Source of the DNA: Mollicutes bacterium | GTDB lineage: Bacteria > Bacillota_I > Bacilli_A > Izemoplasmatales > Izemoplasmataceae | DNA: 59,449 bases | Assembly (NCBI GenBank): GCA_003554735.1 | Contig: PWHE01000117.1 | Location: 1 to 59,449 of the forward strand | Reading direction: 5' to 3' | In this document: one piece after another, positions 48,633 to 56,705 of the stretch | How the letters are laid out: every line of letters starts with the position of its first letter | How positions within the stretch are numbered: position 1 is the stretch's first letter | Made by a program: the position numbers and the translations under genes | The notes under the pieces: model-generated | Database searches by the model: none | What the model was told of the DNA's origin: nothing | What the model saw: the letters and a program-made list of their open reading frames with translations, nothing else

Positions 48633-49510
48633 GATCTACCTCTTTGGATAAAGACTTTTTCCGGTTTGTATGTGCCATCCTCGCGCCGTACATAGATGGC
48701 GAGGAGCGTATTTGACGAATCGATAAGTTTGAGTCTTTCTTCTTCGCTTTGAAGATCGAGCTTTCGGCCGTTTTCAACCATACCTGCCGTCGAGGCGTCG
48801 ACGGTGAGCGCCGGGATGCCGCGTACCGCTTCACTCAAGGAGAACACTTTGTATTTTCCCCTTTTCAGTTCGGCCATTTCGGTTGCATCCTCGATGCCAA
48901 ACAAACCGGATTGTGTACGGTGAATCCTTCGGGTATGGGCGACGGTGCCGAGACGATGCGCGATATCAAGCGCCAGCTTTCTGACATAAAGCCCCTTGGA
49001 AGCCTCGACGAAAAGATCGGCTTCAACCGTTCCGTCTGGTCGCTTTTTGATTTCAGACAACCGCTTGAGCGTATAAATGAACAGAGGCCTGGGTTCGACC
49101 TCGGGGACATCCTCGCCCTTGCGTGCGTATTCGTAGAGTTTTTTTCCGGCGACCTTGATCGCGCTATAGGCCGGTGGGGTCTGTTCATAGTGACCAAGAA
49201 ATGATGCGAGCGTCGCATCGAGGGTGTCAAACGCGTCGAAGTCACGCTTTTCGAGCAGTTCACCCGCATGGTCGAGGGTGTCGGTGGCGTGGTTGAAGGC
49301 GACGGTGAACATATAGCCCTTGTCGTCCTGATTGATGTAGGGCATGAGTTTCGTGCCTTTGTTGATGCCGAGCACAAGCACGCCGGAGGCTTCCTTGTCG
49401 AGCGTTCCCGCATGGCCGACTTTTTTGGTGTTGAAGGTTCTTCTTATGATATTCACGCAATCGTGTGAACTTATGCCTGTAGGTTTATTGAGTACTATGA
49501 TTCCATCCAT
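48629..49510 (-). CDS. truB: tRNA pseudouridine(55) synthase
   Basis: Makes pseudouridine 55 in the T-loop of tRNAs. 293 residues: 'GIIVLNKPTGISSHD', the catalytic Asp38 in 'GHAGTLDKEASGVLVLG' and 'KLYEYARKGE'. A C-terminal PUA-like part follows. ATG 49510 is chosen by homology; two upstream ATGs in frame add only 4 to 8 residues. A TATAAT box ends about 20 nt before it, so the leader is short. Confidence 0.96.
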   Translation of the reverse strand: MDGIIVLNKPTGISSHDCVNIIRRTFNTKKVGHAGTLDKEASGVLVLGINKGTKLMPYINQDDKGYMFTVAFNHATDTLDHAGELLEKRDFDAFDTLDATLASFLGHYEQTPPAYSAIKVAGKKLYEYARKGEDVPEVEPRPLFIYTLKRLSEIKKRPDGTVEADLFVEASKGLYVRKLALDIAHRLGTVAHTRRIHRTQSGLFGIEDATEMAELKRGKYKVFSLSEAVRGIPALTVDASTAGMVENGRKLDLQSEEERLKLIDSSNTLLAIYVRREDGTYKPEKVFIQRGRS

Positions 49511-49575
49511 GATATCACCGCCCATATTATACAATATTCGCGCCGTTTTAAAAAGGATTTGGACCGCGAATGTTC

Positions 49576-49604
49576 TTTACAACATAAATTCGATGGGCTA
49601 TAGT
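49576..49604 (+). promoter_or_regulatory. Promoter of the 49,636 gene
   Basis: TTTACA (49576-49581), 17-nt spacer, TATAGT (49599-49604), divergent from truB. Confidence 0.6.
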
Positions 49605-49635
49605 TAAGGTAAGGAATCACACAGGGAGGTGCGTC

Positions 49636-50178
49636 ATGCTCAAAACACTCAAATATGTCGTCATCGGATATGTCGCTTTACTGATGGTCCTTTCCATGGC
49701 GATGGATTATCTGACCGTGTACAACCGACCCATTCCGGACGTCGGCTTCCTGCATTTTCATCAGATCCACCGGACGCCCAGTTCGCGGGCGGACACGCTC
49801 TTCATGATTGATGTGCGAACCACGTACGAAAAAGACGACATGCTGTTTGTCTATTATACGTTTGACGAAGGCCATTCCCAACTGCAAGGGATCAGACGGC
49901 TCAGACAGTATGATGAGGGACGGTATCAGTATCAGAACACCCGTGAGTTCAGAAGGGGTGAGGATAACACCTTCAATTACACAAGGGGCCTGATCGATGA
50001 TACGGACTACCTCATCTTTTTCGGCATTCCCGAACCCGGAAAGGAAACACTGAATATCACAGTCACCTCAGGCGCCTACACTCATCATGATACGGACATC
50101 CCCTTGAAAGTGGACGCCTTCGTCTATGTGCTGAAAGCCCCGCAGGGCAGTTTCACAGTGAACCATCAATATGAATAA
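49636..50178 (+). CDS. Membrane-anchored protein of unknown function
   Basis: 180 residues. One N-terminal hydrophobic segment ('YVVIGYVALLMVLSMAMDYL', residues 7-26) could be an uncleaved anchor; no lipobox cysteine follows. The remaining 150 residues are rich in Tyr, Asp and His and look like a beta-rich extracytoplasmic domain. I recognise no family. It is a single gene with its own promoter, AGGGAGG site and terminator. Confidence 0.75.
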   Translation: MLKTLKYVVIGYVALLMVLSMAMDYLTVYNRPIPDVGFLHFHQIHRTPSSRADTLFMIDVRTTYEKDDMLFVYYTFDEGHSQLQGIRRLRQYDEGRYQYQNTREFRRGEDNTFNYTRGLIDDTDYLIFFGIPEPGKETLNITVTSGAYTHHDTDIPLKVDAFVYVLKAPQGSFTVNHQYE

Positions 50179-50179
50179 A

Positions 50180-50214
50180 GCAAAAAAAAAGCCTTTTTAA
50201 AGGCTTTTTTTCAT
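50180..50214. terminator. Bidirectional terminator
   Basis: AAAAAAAGCCTTT-ttA-AAGGCTTTTTTT between the convergent 49,636 gene and trxA. Confidence 0.92.
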
Positions 50215-50215
50215 G

Positions 50216-50527
50216 TTATGCGTTTCTGACCCAGTCGACGAGCGCGTCTTTGGGCATGAAACCGGCTTTTTGGCTGACGACTTCTCCGTCTTTGAGGACA
50301 AAGAGGGAAGGGATGCCTTGCACGCCGTATTGTTGCGCAAGTCCGATGTTTTCGTCAACATTCACTTTAACAACTTTGATGTCGTCGTTTTCGCTTGCGA
50401 CTTGGTCAAGCACCGGACCGATCATTTTGCATGGTCCGCACCAGTCCGCATAAAAATCAAGCAATACGAGTCCGTCTTTTACTTTTTCATCCAAATTCGT
50501 GCTATCTGCATAGATTGCTGATGACAT
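50216..50527 (-). CDS. trxA: Thioredoxin
   Basis: Cytosolic disulfide reductase, 103 residues, with the active site WCGPC at residues 29-33 ('DFYADWCGPCKM'), the cis-Pro region 'QGIPSLFVLKDGE' and the usual fold length. AAGGAGG lies before the ATG. Confidence 0.97.
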   Translation of the reverse strand: MSSAIYADSTNLDEKVKDGLVLLDFYADWCGPCKMIGPVLDQVASENDDIKVVKVNVDENIGLAQQYGVQGIPSLFVLKDGEVVSQKAGFMPKDALVDWVRNA

Positions 50528-50558
50528 AGTTTAAATTCCTCCTTAATTAGCTATATAC

Positions 50559-50587
50559 ATTATACAAACAAACGATACGTTTGACAA
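50559..50587 (-). promoter_or_regulatory. trxA promoter
   Basis: TTGTCA (50587-50582), 17-nt spacer, TATAAT (50564-50559) on the minus strand; close to consensus. Confidence 0.8.
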
Positions 50588-50635
50588 CTGAATTGCACAA
50601 TGCCTTCACATTATATTATACACATAATGACGCAA

Positions 50636-52963
50636 TTATTCAAAGTAAACAATAGTGGCGCCTTTTCCGCCTTCGTTGCCCTCACCGTCACGATGCGATT
50701 TGACGATCGGACTCGATGAAACGACGTCTTTGACCATCTTTCTGAGGGCCAGTGTCCCAAAGCCGTGGATGATGGTGGCGAATGGCTGGTTGGACAGCGC
50801 GCAATCGTCCAGATATTTCTCCAGTTCCTCTTGCGCTTCATGGACGCGCATGCCACGCAGGTCGAGTTCCTTCGCGGTACTTTTTCTGACGGTTTTGCTG
50901 GCGGGTTGGTCGCTTTTGGGAACGGTTTTCTTTGGCGCATCCTTGATGTATTCGAAATCTTCTTCATCAAACACGCTTTTCAGGCTCCCCATTTGCACAA
51001 GCCACTGATTGCCTTTTTGCTTCTTGATGAGTTCGCCGTGCCGGTTGTATTTCATGATGTAGACCCGGTCGCCGGGAGCGTACTCGTGGTCCTTGGTCCC
51101 GCTTTCCTTGGATGCTTCGGGGGTTGCGAGCTGTTTGGCACGGTGCTTCTTTTCCGCAAGTTCATGCTCTTTGAACGACTTCGTTTTCATGGTTTCGAGT
51201 TCTTCGATGAGCTGTTTGGCCTCTTCCCTGAGTTGTTTGAGTTCGGTGTTGACTTCCTGTGTCATGCGCTCCTTGAGGGATTCCCGTTTTTCCTGGAGCG
51301 CCTGCTTTTCTTTTCGGACCGCTTCTTTTTCACTGAGCAGTTCCTGATTCAACGCCTCATAACGGGAGAGCTCCGCCTCGAGCCGTTTCGATTCGGTCTT
51401 CAATGTATCGACAAGCTTGTTGACGTCGTCTTTTTCGATGTGCACATGCGTCTTGGCTTGTTCAATGATGGATTTTTTAAGTCCGAGACGTTCACCAATC
51501 AGAAAAGCGTGTGACTCTCCGGGGGTCCGAAGCAAAAGTCGATAGGTGGGTCTCAGGGTTTTTTCATCAAACTCGACGCTGGCGTTCATGATGGAATCGT
51601 TGGTGTAAGCATACGCTTTGAGTTCGGGATAATGTGTGGTCGCGATGACAATCGAGTCGTTCTTGGAAAGATGGTTCAGAATGCTCATCGCAAGGGAAGA
51701 CCCCTCTTTCGGGTCGGTCCCGCTTCCGAGTTCATCCAGTAGGACCAGCTGGTCATCGCCATAGTGATCGATGATGTCGACAATCCGACTCATGTGGGAT
51801 GAAAACGTGGACAAAGACTGTTCGATGGATTGCTCATCGCCGATATCGGCACGGATGTGGTTGAACATCCGGATTTCGCTTTTTGGAAGCGCGGGAATCA
51901 TCATCCCGCTTTGAGCCATGAGCGAAAGCAGGCCCACGGTTTTGAGTGTGACGGTTTTCCCGCCGGTGTTCGACCCCGTGATGACCATCATCCGGACACC
52001 CTCGTCGAAGGCGATGGTGTTGGCGACCACTTCGTCTTGTTTGATGAGGGGGTGCCGTGCCTTGATCAGATTGATTCGGTCCGATATTTCAGGCACAGAG
52101 GCCTCGAGGGCATAGCCGTATTTCGCCTTGGCGAAAAGGAAGTCGAGGTGGGTGAAAATCCGAACGTTCGTAGAAAGAAAGTGTCTTTCATCTGCGACCA
52201 GTGCGCTCAATCTATAAAGTATTTTTTCGATTTCCTGGCGTTCGTCCGTTTCAAGTTTAAGTTTTTTCGCACTCAGTTCTCGAACATTCGTGGGTTCGAT
52301 GTAGGCGGTCTCACCGCTGGACGAATAATCGAGGATGGTGCCCTTGACGTTATTCTTCTCGCTCAGTTTGACCGGGATGACATAACGGTCATAACGCATG
52401 GTCACGAGTTTTTCGGTCAATCGGTCGCTTTCTTTGTTCAACGTCGCATCCAGAGTCTCCTTGATGCGTTTTTCGGTCGCTTTCATCGAACCGCGGATAC
52501 CTTTGAGTTTTTGCGAGGCATCGTCCTTGATGTTTCCACGTCGGTCTATGACCGCATCGATGGAACGCTTCAGCGTTTTCAGCACAATCAGTTCGTCACT
52601 GTATTTGAGAATCGTGTATTCCTTTTCGTGATCATCAGCGACTCGGCGCATGTGACGCTTCATTCTTTCAGCCGCATCGATATGGGCGGTGATGTCCATC
52701 AGTTCCCCACTTTGCAGCATGGAGCCGATACGGGCCCGGTTAAGGATGTCGGAAAGCGGATGGATGCCGCCGAATGACGGCGTCAAATCGTCATGGACAA
52801 AAGCGTAGGCTTCCTTAACCTCAAAAAGCGCACTTTTCAGTGCGGTCCTTTCAGTGAACGGCTGTATGTTTTCAACCATACGCTTGCCGTCATCGGTTTC
52901 TGCCTTATCGTTAAGATGGGTGAGGATCTTGTCGAATTCCAATGTGTGCAGGTCGAAAGCCAT
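50636..52963 (-). CDS. mutS2: MutS2 endonuclease/ribosome rescue ATPase
   Basis: 775 residues. MutS-like core without the mismatch-recognition domain; Walker A 'GSNTGGKTVTLK' near residue 331, Walker B 'LVLLDELGSGTDP', a long coiled coil (about 510-630), a KOW-like linker and a C-terminal Smr nuclease domain ('LDLRGMRVHEA', 'IHGFGTLALRKM'). MutS2 suppresses recombination in some species and in Bacillus splits collided ribosomes. It is divergent from rnhC. ATG 52963 follows CGAGGAG. Confidence 0.96.
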   Translation of the reverse strand: MAFDLHTLEFDKILTHLNDKAETDDGKRMVENIQPFTERTALKSALFEVKEAYAFVHDDLTPSFGGIHPLSDILNRARIGSMLQSGELMDITAHIDAAERMKRHMRRVADDHEKEYTILKYSDELIVLKTLKRSIDAVIDRRGNIKDDASQKLKGIRGSMKATEKRIKETLDATLNKESDRLTEKLVTMRYDRYVIPVKLSEKNNVKGTILDYSSSGETAYIEPTNVRELSAKKLKLETDERQEIEKILYRLSALVADERHFLSTNVRIFTHLDFLFAKAKYGYALEASVPEISDRINLIKARHPLIKQDEVVANTIAFDEGVRMMVITGSNTGGKTVTLKTVGLLSLMAQSGMMIPALPKSEIRMFNHIRADIGDEQSIEQSLSTFSSHMSRIVDIIDHYGDDQLVLLDELGSGTDPKEGSSLAMSILNHLSKNDSIVIATTHYPELKAYAYTNDSIMNASVEFDEKTLRPTYRLLLRTPGESHAFLIGERLGLKKSIIEQAKTHVHIEKDDVNKLVDTLKTESKRLEAELSRYEALNQELLSEKEAVRKEKQALQEKRESLKERMTQEVNTELKQLREEAKQLIEELETMKTKSFKEHELAEKKHRAKQLATPEASKESGTKDHEYAPGDRVYIMKYNRHGELIKKQKGNQWLVQMGSLKSVFDEEDFEYIKDAPKKTVPKSDQPASKTVRKSTAKELDLRGMRVHEAQEELEKYLDDCALSNQPFATIIHGFGTLALRKMVKDVVSSSPIVKSHRDGEGNEGGKGATIVYFE

Positions 52964-52986
52964 AAAAATCACTCCTCGCGACTACT

Positions 52987-53011
52987 ATTTTATCAAATTT
53001 CATGATAAAAT
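52987..53011. promoter_or_regulatory. Symmetric inverted repeat in the mutS2-rnhC divergent promoter region
   Basis: ATTTTATCA-aatttca-TGATAAAAT, perfect 9-bp arms with a 7-nt spacer, centred between the two divergent starts. Each arm contains a -10-like TAAAAT for one direction, so one factor could control both genes. Confidence 0.55.
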
Positions 53012-53032
53012 ACAGTAAAGGAAGTGAAAAAG

Positions 53033-53959
53033 ATGAATTTTGTAATGCGCCCTTCCGACCGCCAAATCAAAGCGTTACTGGACTTTTATAGGCACAATGT
53101 GAAAATGAAAGGCGAAAATCATATCGTGGCTGTGATCAAAGATGATGATCTGACCATCACAATCTACGATACCAATCGGGTCATGTTTCAAGGGAAACAG
53201 GCCGAAGAAGCCTTTTTCTTTTGGCATGACAACTTTGACCTCCCTGGCGAGGTCGACGCCAAAAAACCTTCGAAAACGCATGAATTTTATAAAGTCAGCA
53301 TCGGCTCTGATGAATCGGGTGTCGGTGACTATTTCGGACCGCTGACCGTCTGTGCCGCCTATCTTGACAAGGATGCCATGGCGTTCATATCGGAACTCAA
53401 TGTGGACGATTCCAAGAACCTATCGGACCGCAAGGTGCTTGAACTGGCGCCAAAGCTGATGAAAAAGATCCCTTATTCGCTGTTGGTCCTCAACAACAAG
53501 AAGTATAACGAACTGATCCAGAAGAAATACAACGCCAACACGCTCAAAGCCTACCTGCACGCCCAGGCGCACAAAAAACTGATTGAAAAAATCGATATGG
53601 AAAAAAGACCCTATATCATCGTCGACCAGTTTTGCGAAGAGAGAACCTACATGAACTATTTGAAACAGTTCAAAAACCCTATCCGGCCGGACTTGTTCCT
53701 GACCAAGGCGGAAAGCCGCTACGCTTCGGTGGCGGTGGCCAGCATCATCGCCCGTTACGCCTTTTTGATCAACCTCGCCAAACTCAGTAAAAAGCTTGGC
53801 ATCAAGCTCTTGAAAGGCGCGTCCAAAGCCGTTGACGAACAAGCGTCCCATCTCATTAAAAAAGGTGGCATGAACGCACTCACCCACTTTGCGAAGATCC
53901 ATTTCAAGACGACGGAAAAAGCCAAAGCCTTGCTGGATTCAAACAACCCCACCTACTAA
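53033..53959 (+). CDS. rnhC: Ribonuclease HIII
   Basis: Removes RNA from RNA/DNA hybrids. 308 residues: an N-terminal TBP-like substrate-binding domain (1-85) and the RNase H2-like core with 'GSDESGVGDYFGPLTV' (the Asp-Glu-Gly start distinguishing HIII), 'DDSKNLSDRK', 'YIIVDQF' and 'KAESRYASVAVASIIARY'. ATG 53033 has GGAAG 8 nt upstream; the ORF's GTG three codons earlier overlaps that site. Confidence 0.96.
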   Translation: MNFVMRPSDRQIKALLDFYRHNVKMKGENHIVAVIKDDDLTITIYDTNRVMFQGKQAEEAFFFWHDNFDLPGEVDAKKPSKTHEFYKVSIGSDESGVGDYFGPLTVCAAYLDKDAMAFISELNVDDSKNLSDRKVLELAPKLMKKIPYSLLVLNNKKYNELIQKKYNANTLKAYLHAQAHKKLIEKIDMEKRPYIIVDQFCEERTYMNYLKQFKNPIRPDLFLTKAESRYASVAVASIIARYAFLINLAKLSKKLGIKLLKGASKAVDEQASHLIKKGGMNALTHFAKIHFKTTEKAKALLDSNNPTY

Positions 53960-53994
53960 AAGACGCCGCGTCAAAAACGCGGCGTCTTTCTCTC
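53957..53994. terminator. Bidirectional terminator
   Basis: AAAAGACGCCGCG-tcaaaaa-CGCGGCGTCTTTC between the convergent rnhC and the 53,971 gene; stem of about 10 bp, very GC-rich. Confidence 0.9.
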
Positions 53995-54339
53995 TTTATA
54001 ACGGTTTTTTCTCACAAAGGTGAGATGCGTCTTTCCCGCATCACTTTTCACATGCATCTCGTCGATGAGATGGCCGAGGATTTCCAATTCGCTCTTTGAA
54101 TCGATATCGCCCACAAGCTCCCAGCCGTAGGTTTCGATTTCCATGTCACGATCACGATCGATTTTCTTGCGGATTTTGTCGATCAATTGGGCGTCCAGTT
54201 GCTTGACGGTCACCGAAAACACGGTGGCGTTTTCCTCGTGGAACGTTTCCATCCTGACGGACTTATGACCGTGCATCATGAAAAACAGGGTCAATTCACG
54301 GACGATCATCGTCACGATACGGATTTCTCTCTTATTCAT
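53971..54339 (-). CDS. Small protein of unknown function paired with DUF1576 gene
   Basis: 122 residues, no membrane segment. The order of strands and helices and the end 'LEILGHLIDEMHVKSDAGKTHLTFVRKN' faintly recall a small HATPase (anti-sigma-factor-like) fold, but no clear ATP-binding motif is seen, so I leave the function open. The start is adjacent to the stop of the DUF1576 gene (one base between), so the two are cotranscribed and probably coupled. Confidence 0.7.
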   Translation of the reverse strand: MNKREIRIVTMIVRELTLFFMMHGHKSVRMETFHEENATVFSVTVKQLDAQLIDKIRKKIDRDRDMEIETYGWELVGDIDSKSELEILGHLIDEMHVKSDAGKTHLTFVRKNRYKERKTPRF

Positions 54340-54340
54340 G

Positions 54341-55603
54341 TCATGCCTCCTCGATTTCATCTTTTTTGAGTGCTTCCAAAAACGGAATCATGAGCGCCGC
54401 CACAAAACCGGCAGCAAACCCGTTGTTATATAGGTCGAAGCCCCCTTGAAACAGATAGGTGAGCGGTGTGATGATGATATGCAGGAATCCCGCAAACACC
54501 CCCACGAAAAAGCCGTAACGTCCCGCGATGGGGGACACCGCCGTCACGAACAGGATGGCGATCGCCATGCCCACTTCATCGAGTGAGTAAGCCGGACTCA
54601 GAAGTGCACCGACAAGAGCCCCAAGCATAACCGGCGCGGCATTTTTCGGATGTTTTCCGAATGCCCCGAAGCCCATGACGGTGAGAATGCCGCCCATCAC
54701 CGGTCCGTTGATCTCGATATTCAGTATGAACAGCACCAAAAGACTCATGAGCCCCATGATTCCGACATTCAGCATGGTCGGCGCCCGGCCATAGTCGCGG
54801 ATGAAATCGCTGACGAGGCGTCCGGTGGAGCGTGTCAGGGGCAGATAGTTCTTGAGCACGCGACCATCGATGATGAACGCCGCTGCGATAAACGTCAATG
54901 ACATGAGCAGCGTCAGAAGCTGAAGTTCACTGTGAAACGCTTCGCTGGTCGGTCCGCCGACCATGAAATCGATTCTGAACGCAGTGAGAATGGCTGAATA
55001 GAACATGGAGAGGATGCCCATGGCAAAGCCGATGTTGTAAAGGTTGTACCCTTTATGGAAACGGGTCGTGTGCGCCGCAAGGGCGGGCAGCACGAAACCG
55101 GTCAGAATCCCTACGAGCGTGCCGAGAGGAATACCGACATAAAGGGGCCAGGGACCACCGAAGATCAAAAAGGAAACGATCGGCGAGATACCGGTCGAAA
55201 AAAGAACGACAATCATGAACGAACGGAACTCCAGTTTCTGCATTCTCGCATAAAGGTAGATTCCGATGTAGATGGGGATGGTGTTGAAGATGTTTTTCCC
55301 GAAGAACGAAAACCCCGCAATGGTGAATATACCCGCGAACATCGGTCCGCTCATCTTCATCTTCAGCCTGCTCAGCATCAGGATGTTGATGAGAAGAATC
55401 GTGGATACATTGAACATTGTGGCACTGAATCCGCCGATTCTGAGATAATCACTGATCAGGACGGATGGCGATCTCAGGATTTCAACATAACCGCTGAACA
55501 GATCGGAAAGCGATCCTGTCACAAAACTCATCGAGAAAAGGATAATGAAAATGACGGGCATCAGCATGCGCCGCTTGAGAAACTCGGGTAGGTTGATGGG
55601 CAT
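54341..55603 (-). CDS. DUF1576 multi-pass membrane protein with internal duplication
   Basis: 420 residues with about ten to twelve membrane helices. Two halves repeat each other: 'GPMFAGIFTIAGFSFFGK' against 'GPVMGGILTVMGFGAFGK', and 'KGYNLYNIGFAMG' against 'GGFDLYNNGFAAG'. I recall this pattern as DUF1576. The repeat is typical of transporters or channels built of two inverted or parallel halves; substrate unknown. ATG 55603 follows AAGGAG. Downstream is the small 122-residue partner. Confidence 0.85.
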   Translation of the reverse strand: MPINLPEFLKRRMLMPVIFIILFSMSFVTGSLSDLFSGYVEILRSPSVLISDYLRIGGFSATMFNVSTILLINILMLSRLKMKMSGPMFAGIFTIAGFSFFGKNIFNTIPIYIGIYLYARMQKLEFRSFMIVVLFSTGISPIVSFLIFGGPWPLYVGIPLGTLVGILTGFVLPALAAHTTRFHKGYNLYNIGFAMGILSMFYSAILTAFRIDFMVGGPTSEAFHSELQLLTLLMSLTFIAAAFIIDGRVLKNYLPLTRSTGRLVSDFIRDYGRAPTMLNVGIMGLMSLLVLFILNIEINGPVMGGILTVMGFGAFGKHPKNAAPVMLGALVGALLSPAYSLDEVGMAIAILFVTAVSPIAGRYGFFVGVFAGFLHIIITPLTYLFQGGFDLYNNGFAAGFVAALMIPFLEALKKDEIEEA

Positions 55604-55654
55604 AAGACAATCTCCTTGCAAGCAACTTGTGTGTGAACTACAAAATTATAATAC

Positions 55655-55694
55655 CAAAAAAAAAGCATGAGTCAAAAAGTTTTTGACTCACGCG
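55655..55694 (-). terminator. Terminator of ohr
   Basis: GTGAGTCAAAAA-c-TTTTTGACTCA followed on the minus strand by TGCTTTTTTTTTT. The stem starts at the stop codon. Confidence 0.88.
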
Positions 55695-56101
55695 ATTTTC
55701 GCATTGACGTTCACATTGCCTTTAATCGCTTTGGAATAAGGGCAGAAGCCCAGTCCGGCTTCTAGCAGTTTTTCCTGCTCGGATTTGTCGAACCCCTTGA
55801 TGGAAGCGACCACCTCGAGATCGAACTTGAATCCGCCGTCCGGGTCACCCACAAGGCTCAAATTGGCATCTATGACGATATCATCGGCTTGTTTGCCTTG
55901 TTGCTCAAGCAGAAACTCGATCGAGCTTGCCAGGCATGAAGCATACCCTGCCGCAAACAGGTTCTCAGGGTCGACCCCATTGTTTTCACCGCCCATTTCT
56001 GTCGGTTTTCGGAGTTTCAGATCAAGCGCCTTGTCCTCAGTCTTGAGGCTGCCGTTACGGCCGCCTTCCATACGGGCGCTTCGTTTGAGAAATGTTTTCA
56101 T
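55688..56101 (-). CDS. ohr: Organic hydroperoxide resistance protein (Ohr/OsmC family)
   Basis: Thiol peroxidase for organic hydroperoxides, a domain-swapped dimer. 137 residues with both reactive cysteines: 'FAAGYASCLASSIEF' and 'FCPYSKAIKGN'. 'VDPENLFAAGY' and the glycine-rich start are typical. AAAGGAG precedes the ATG. An imperfect palindrome upstream (near 56175-56199) could be an OhrR or PerR site. Confidence 0.94.
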   Translation of the reverse strand: MKTFLKRSARMEGGRNGSLKTEDKALDLKLRKPTEMGGENNGVDPENLFAAGYASCLASSIEFLLEQQGKQADDIVIDANLSLVGDPDGGFKFDLEVVASIKGFDKSEQEKLLEAGLGFCPYSKAIKGNVNVNAKIA

Positions 56102-56267
56102 TATTGTGTTTCACTCCTTTCTTTTATCCGATTCTACCGTGTTTTACGCTCTTGGCCAAAAGATATACTTTATTATTGTACTTATTACAAATAAACAATG
56201 TATTTAAAATGATAAATTAACGATGGCATGCTATCATTTAATTAGAAAACATTTCAAGGAGGCCCCT

Positions 56268-56663
56268 ATGAATCTGATCCTGATGTATCTCCTGACATTC
56301 GCGGTTTTTTTCGCCATTGACCTGGTATGGCTTGGCGTCATCGCAAAAAAGCTTTACAACAAGTATCTGGGGTATTTGTTGGCGGATAACGTCAATTGGC
56401 CCGCCGCCATCATATTCTATCTATTATTCATTCTAGGGCTTGTCTATTTCGCGGTCTATCCCGCGCATCAAGACGCAAGCGTTTTGACCGCGTTTCAAAA
56501 CGGCGCCTTGTTCGGGTTCTTCTGCTATGTGACTTACGACCTGACAAATCTAGCCACCCTGAAAAACTGGCCGATTCAAATCACCCTCATCGACCTTGTC
56601 TGGGGAACTTTTGTCGGTTCAGCGAGCGCAACGCTCGGTTATTTGCTTTTCACTTTGTTCTAA
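56268..56663 (+). CDS. DUF2177 membrane protein
   Basis: 131 residues, four membrane helices. 'FFAIDLVWLGVIAKKLYNKYLG', 'ALFGFFCYVTYDLTNLATLKNW' and 'DLVWGTFVGSASATLGY' match the DUF2177 pattern. Function unknown. ATG 56268 follows AAGGAGG; the 15 codons added by the track precede the site. It is 42 nt before the DAK2-DegV gene, on the same strand. Confidence 0.88.
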   Translation: MNLILMYLLTFAVFFAIDLVWLGVIAKKLYNKYLGYLLADNVNWPAAIIFYLLFILGLVYFAVYPAHQDASVLTAFQNGALFGFFCYVTYDLTNLATLKNWPIQITLIDLVWGTFVGSASATLGYLLFTLF

Positions 56664-56705
56664 ACAAAAACACACCTTAAAAATAAGACAATGGAGACGA
56701 TGCTT

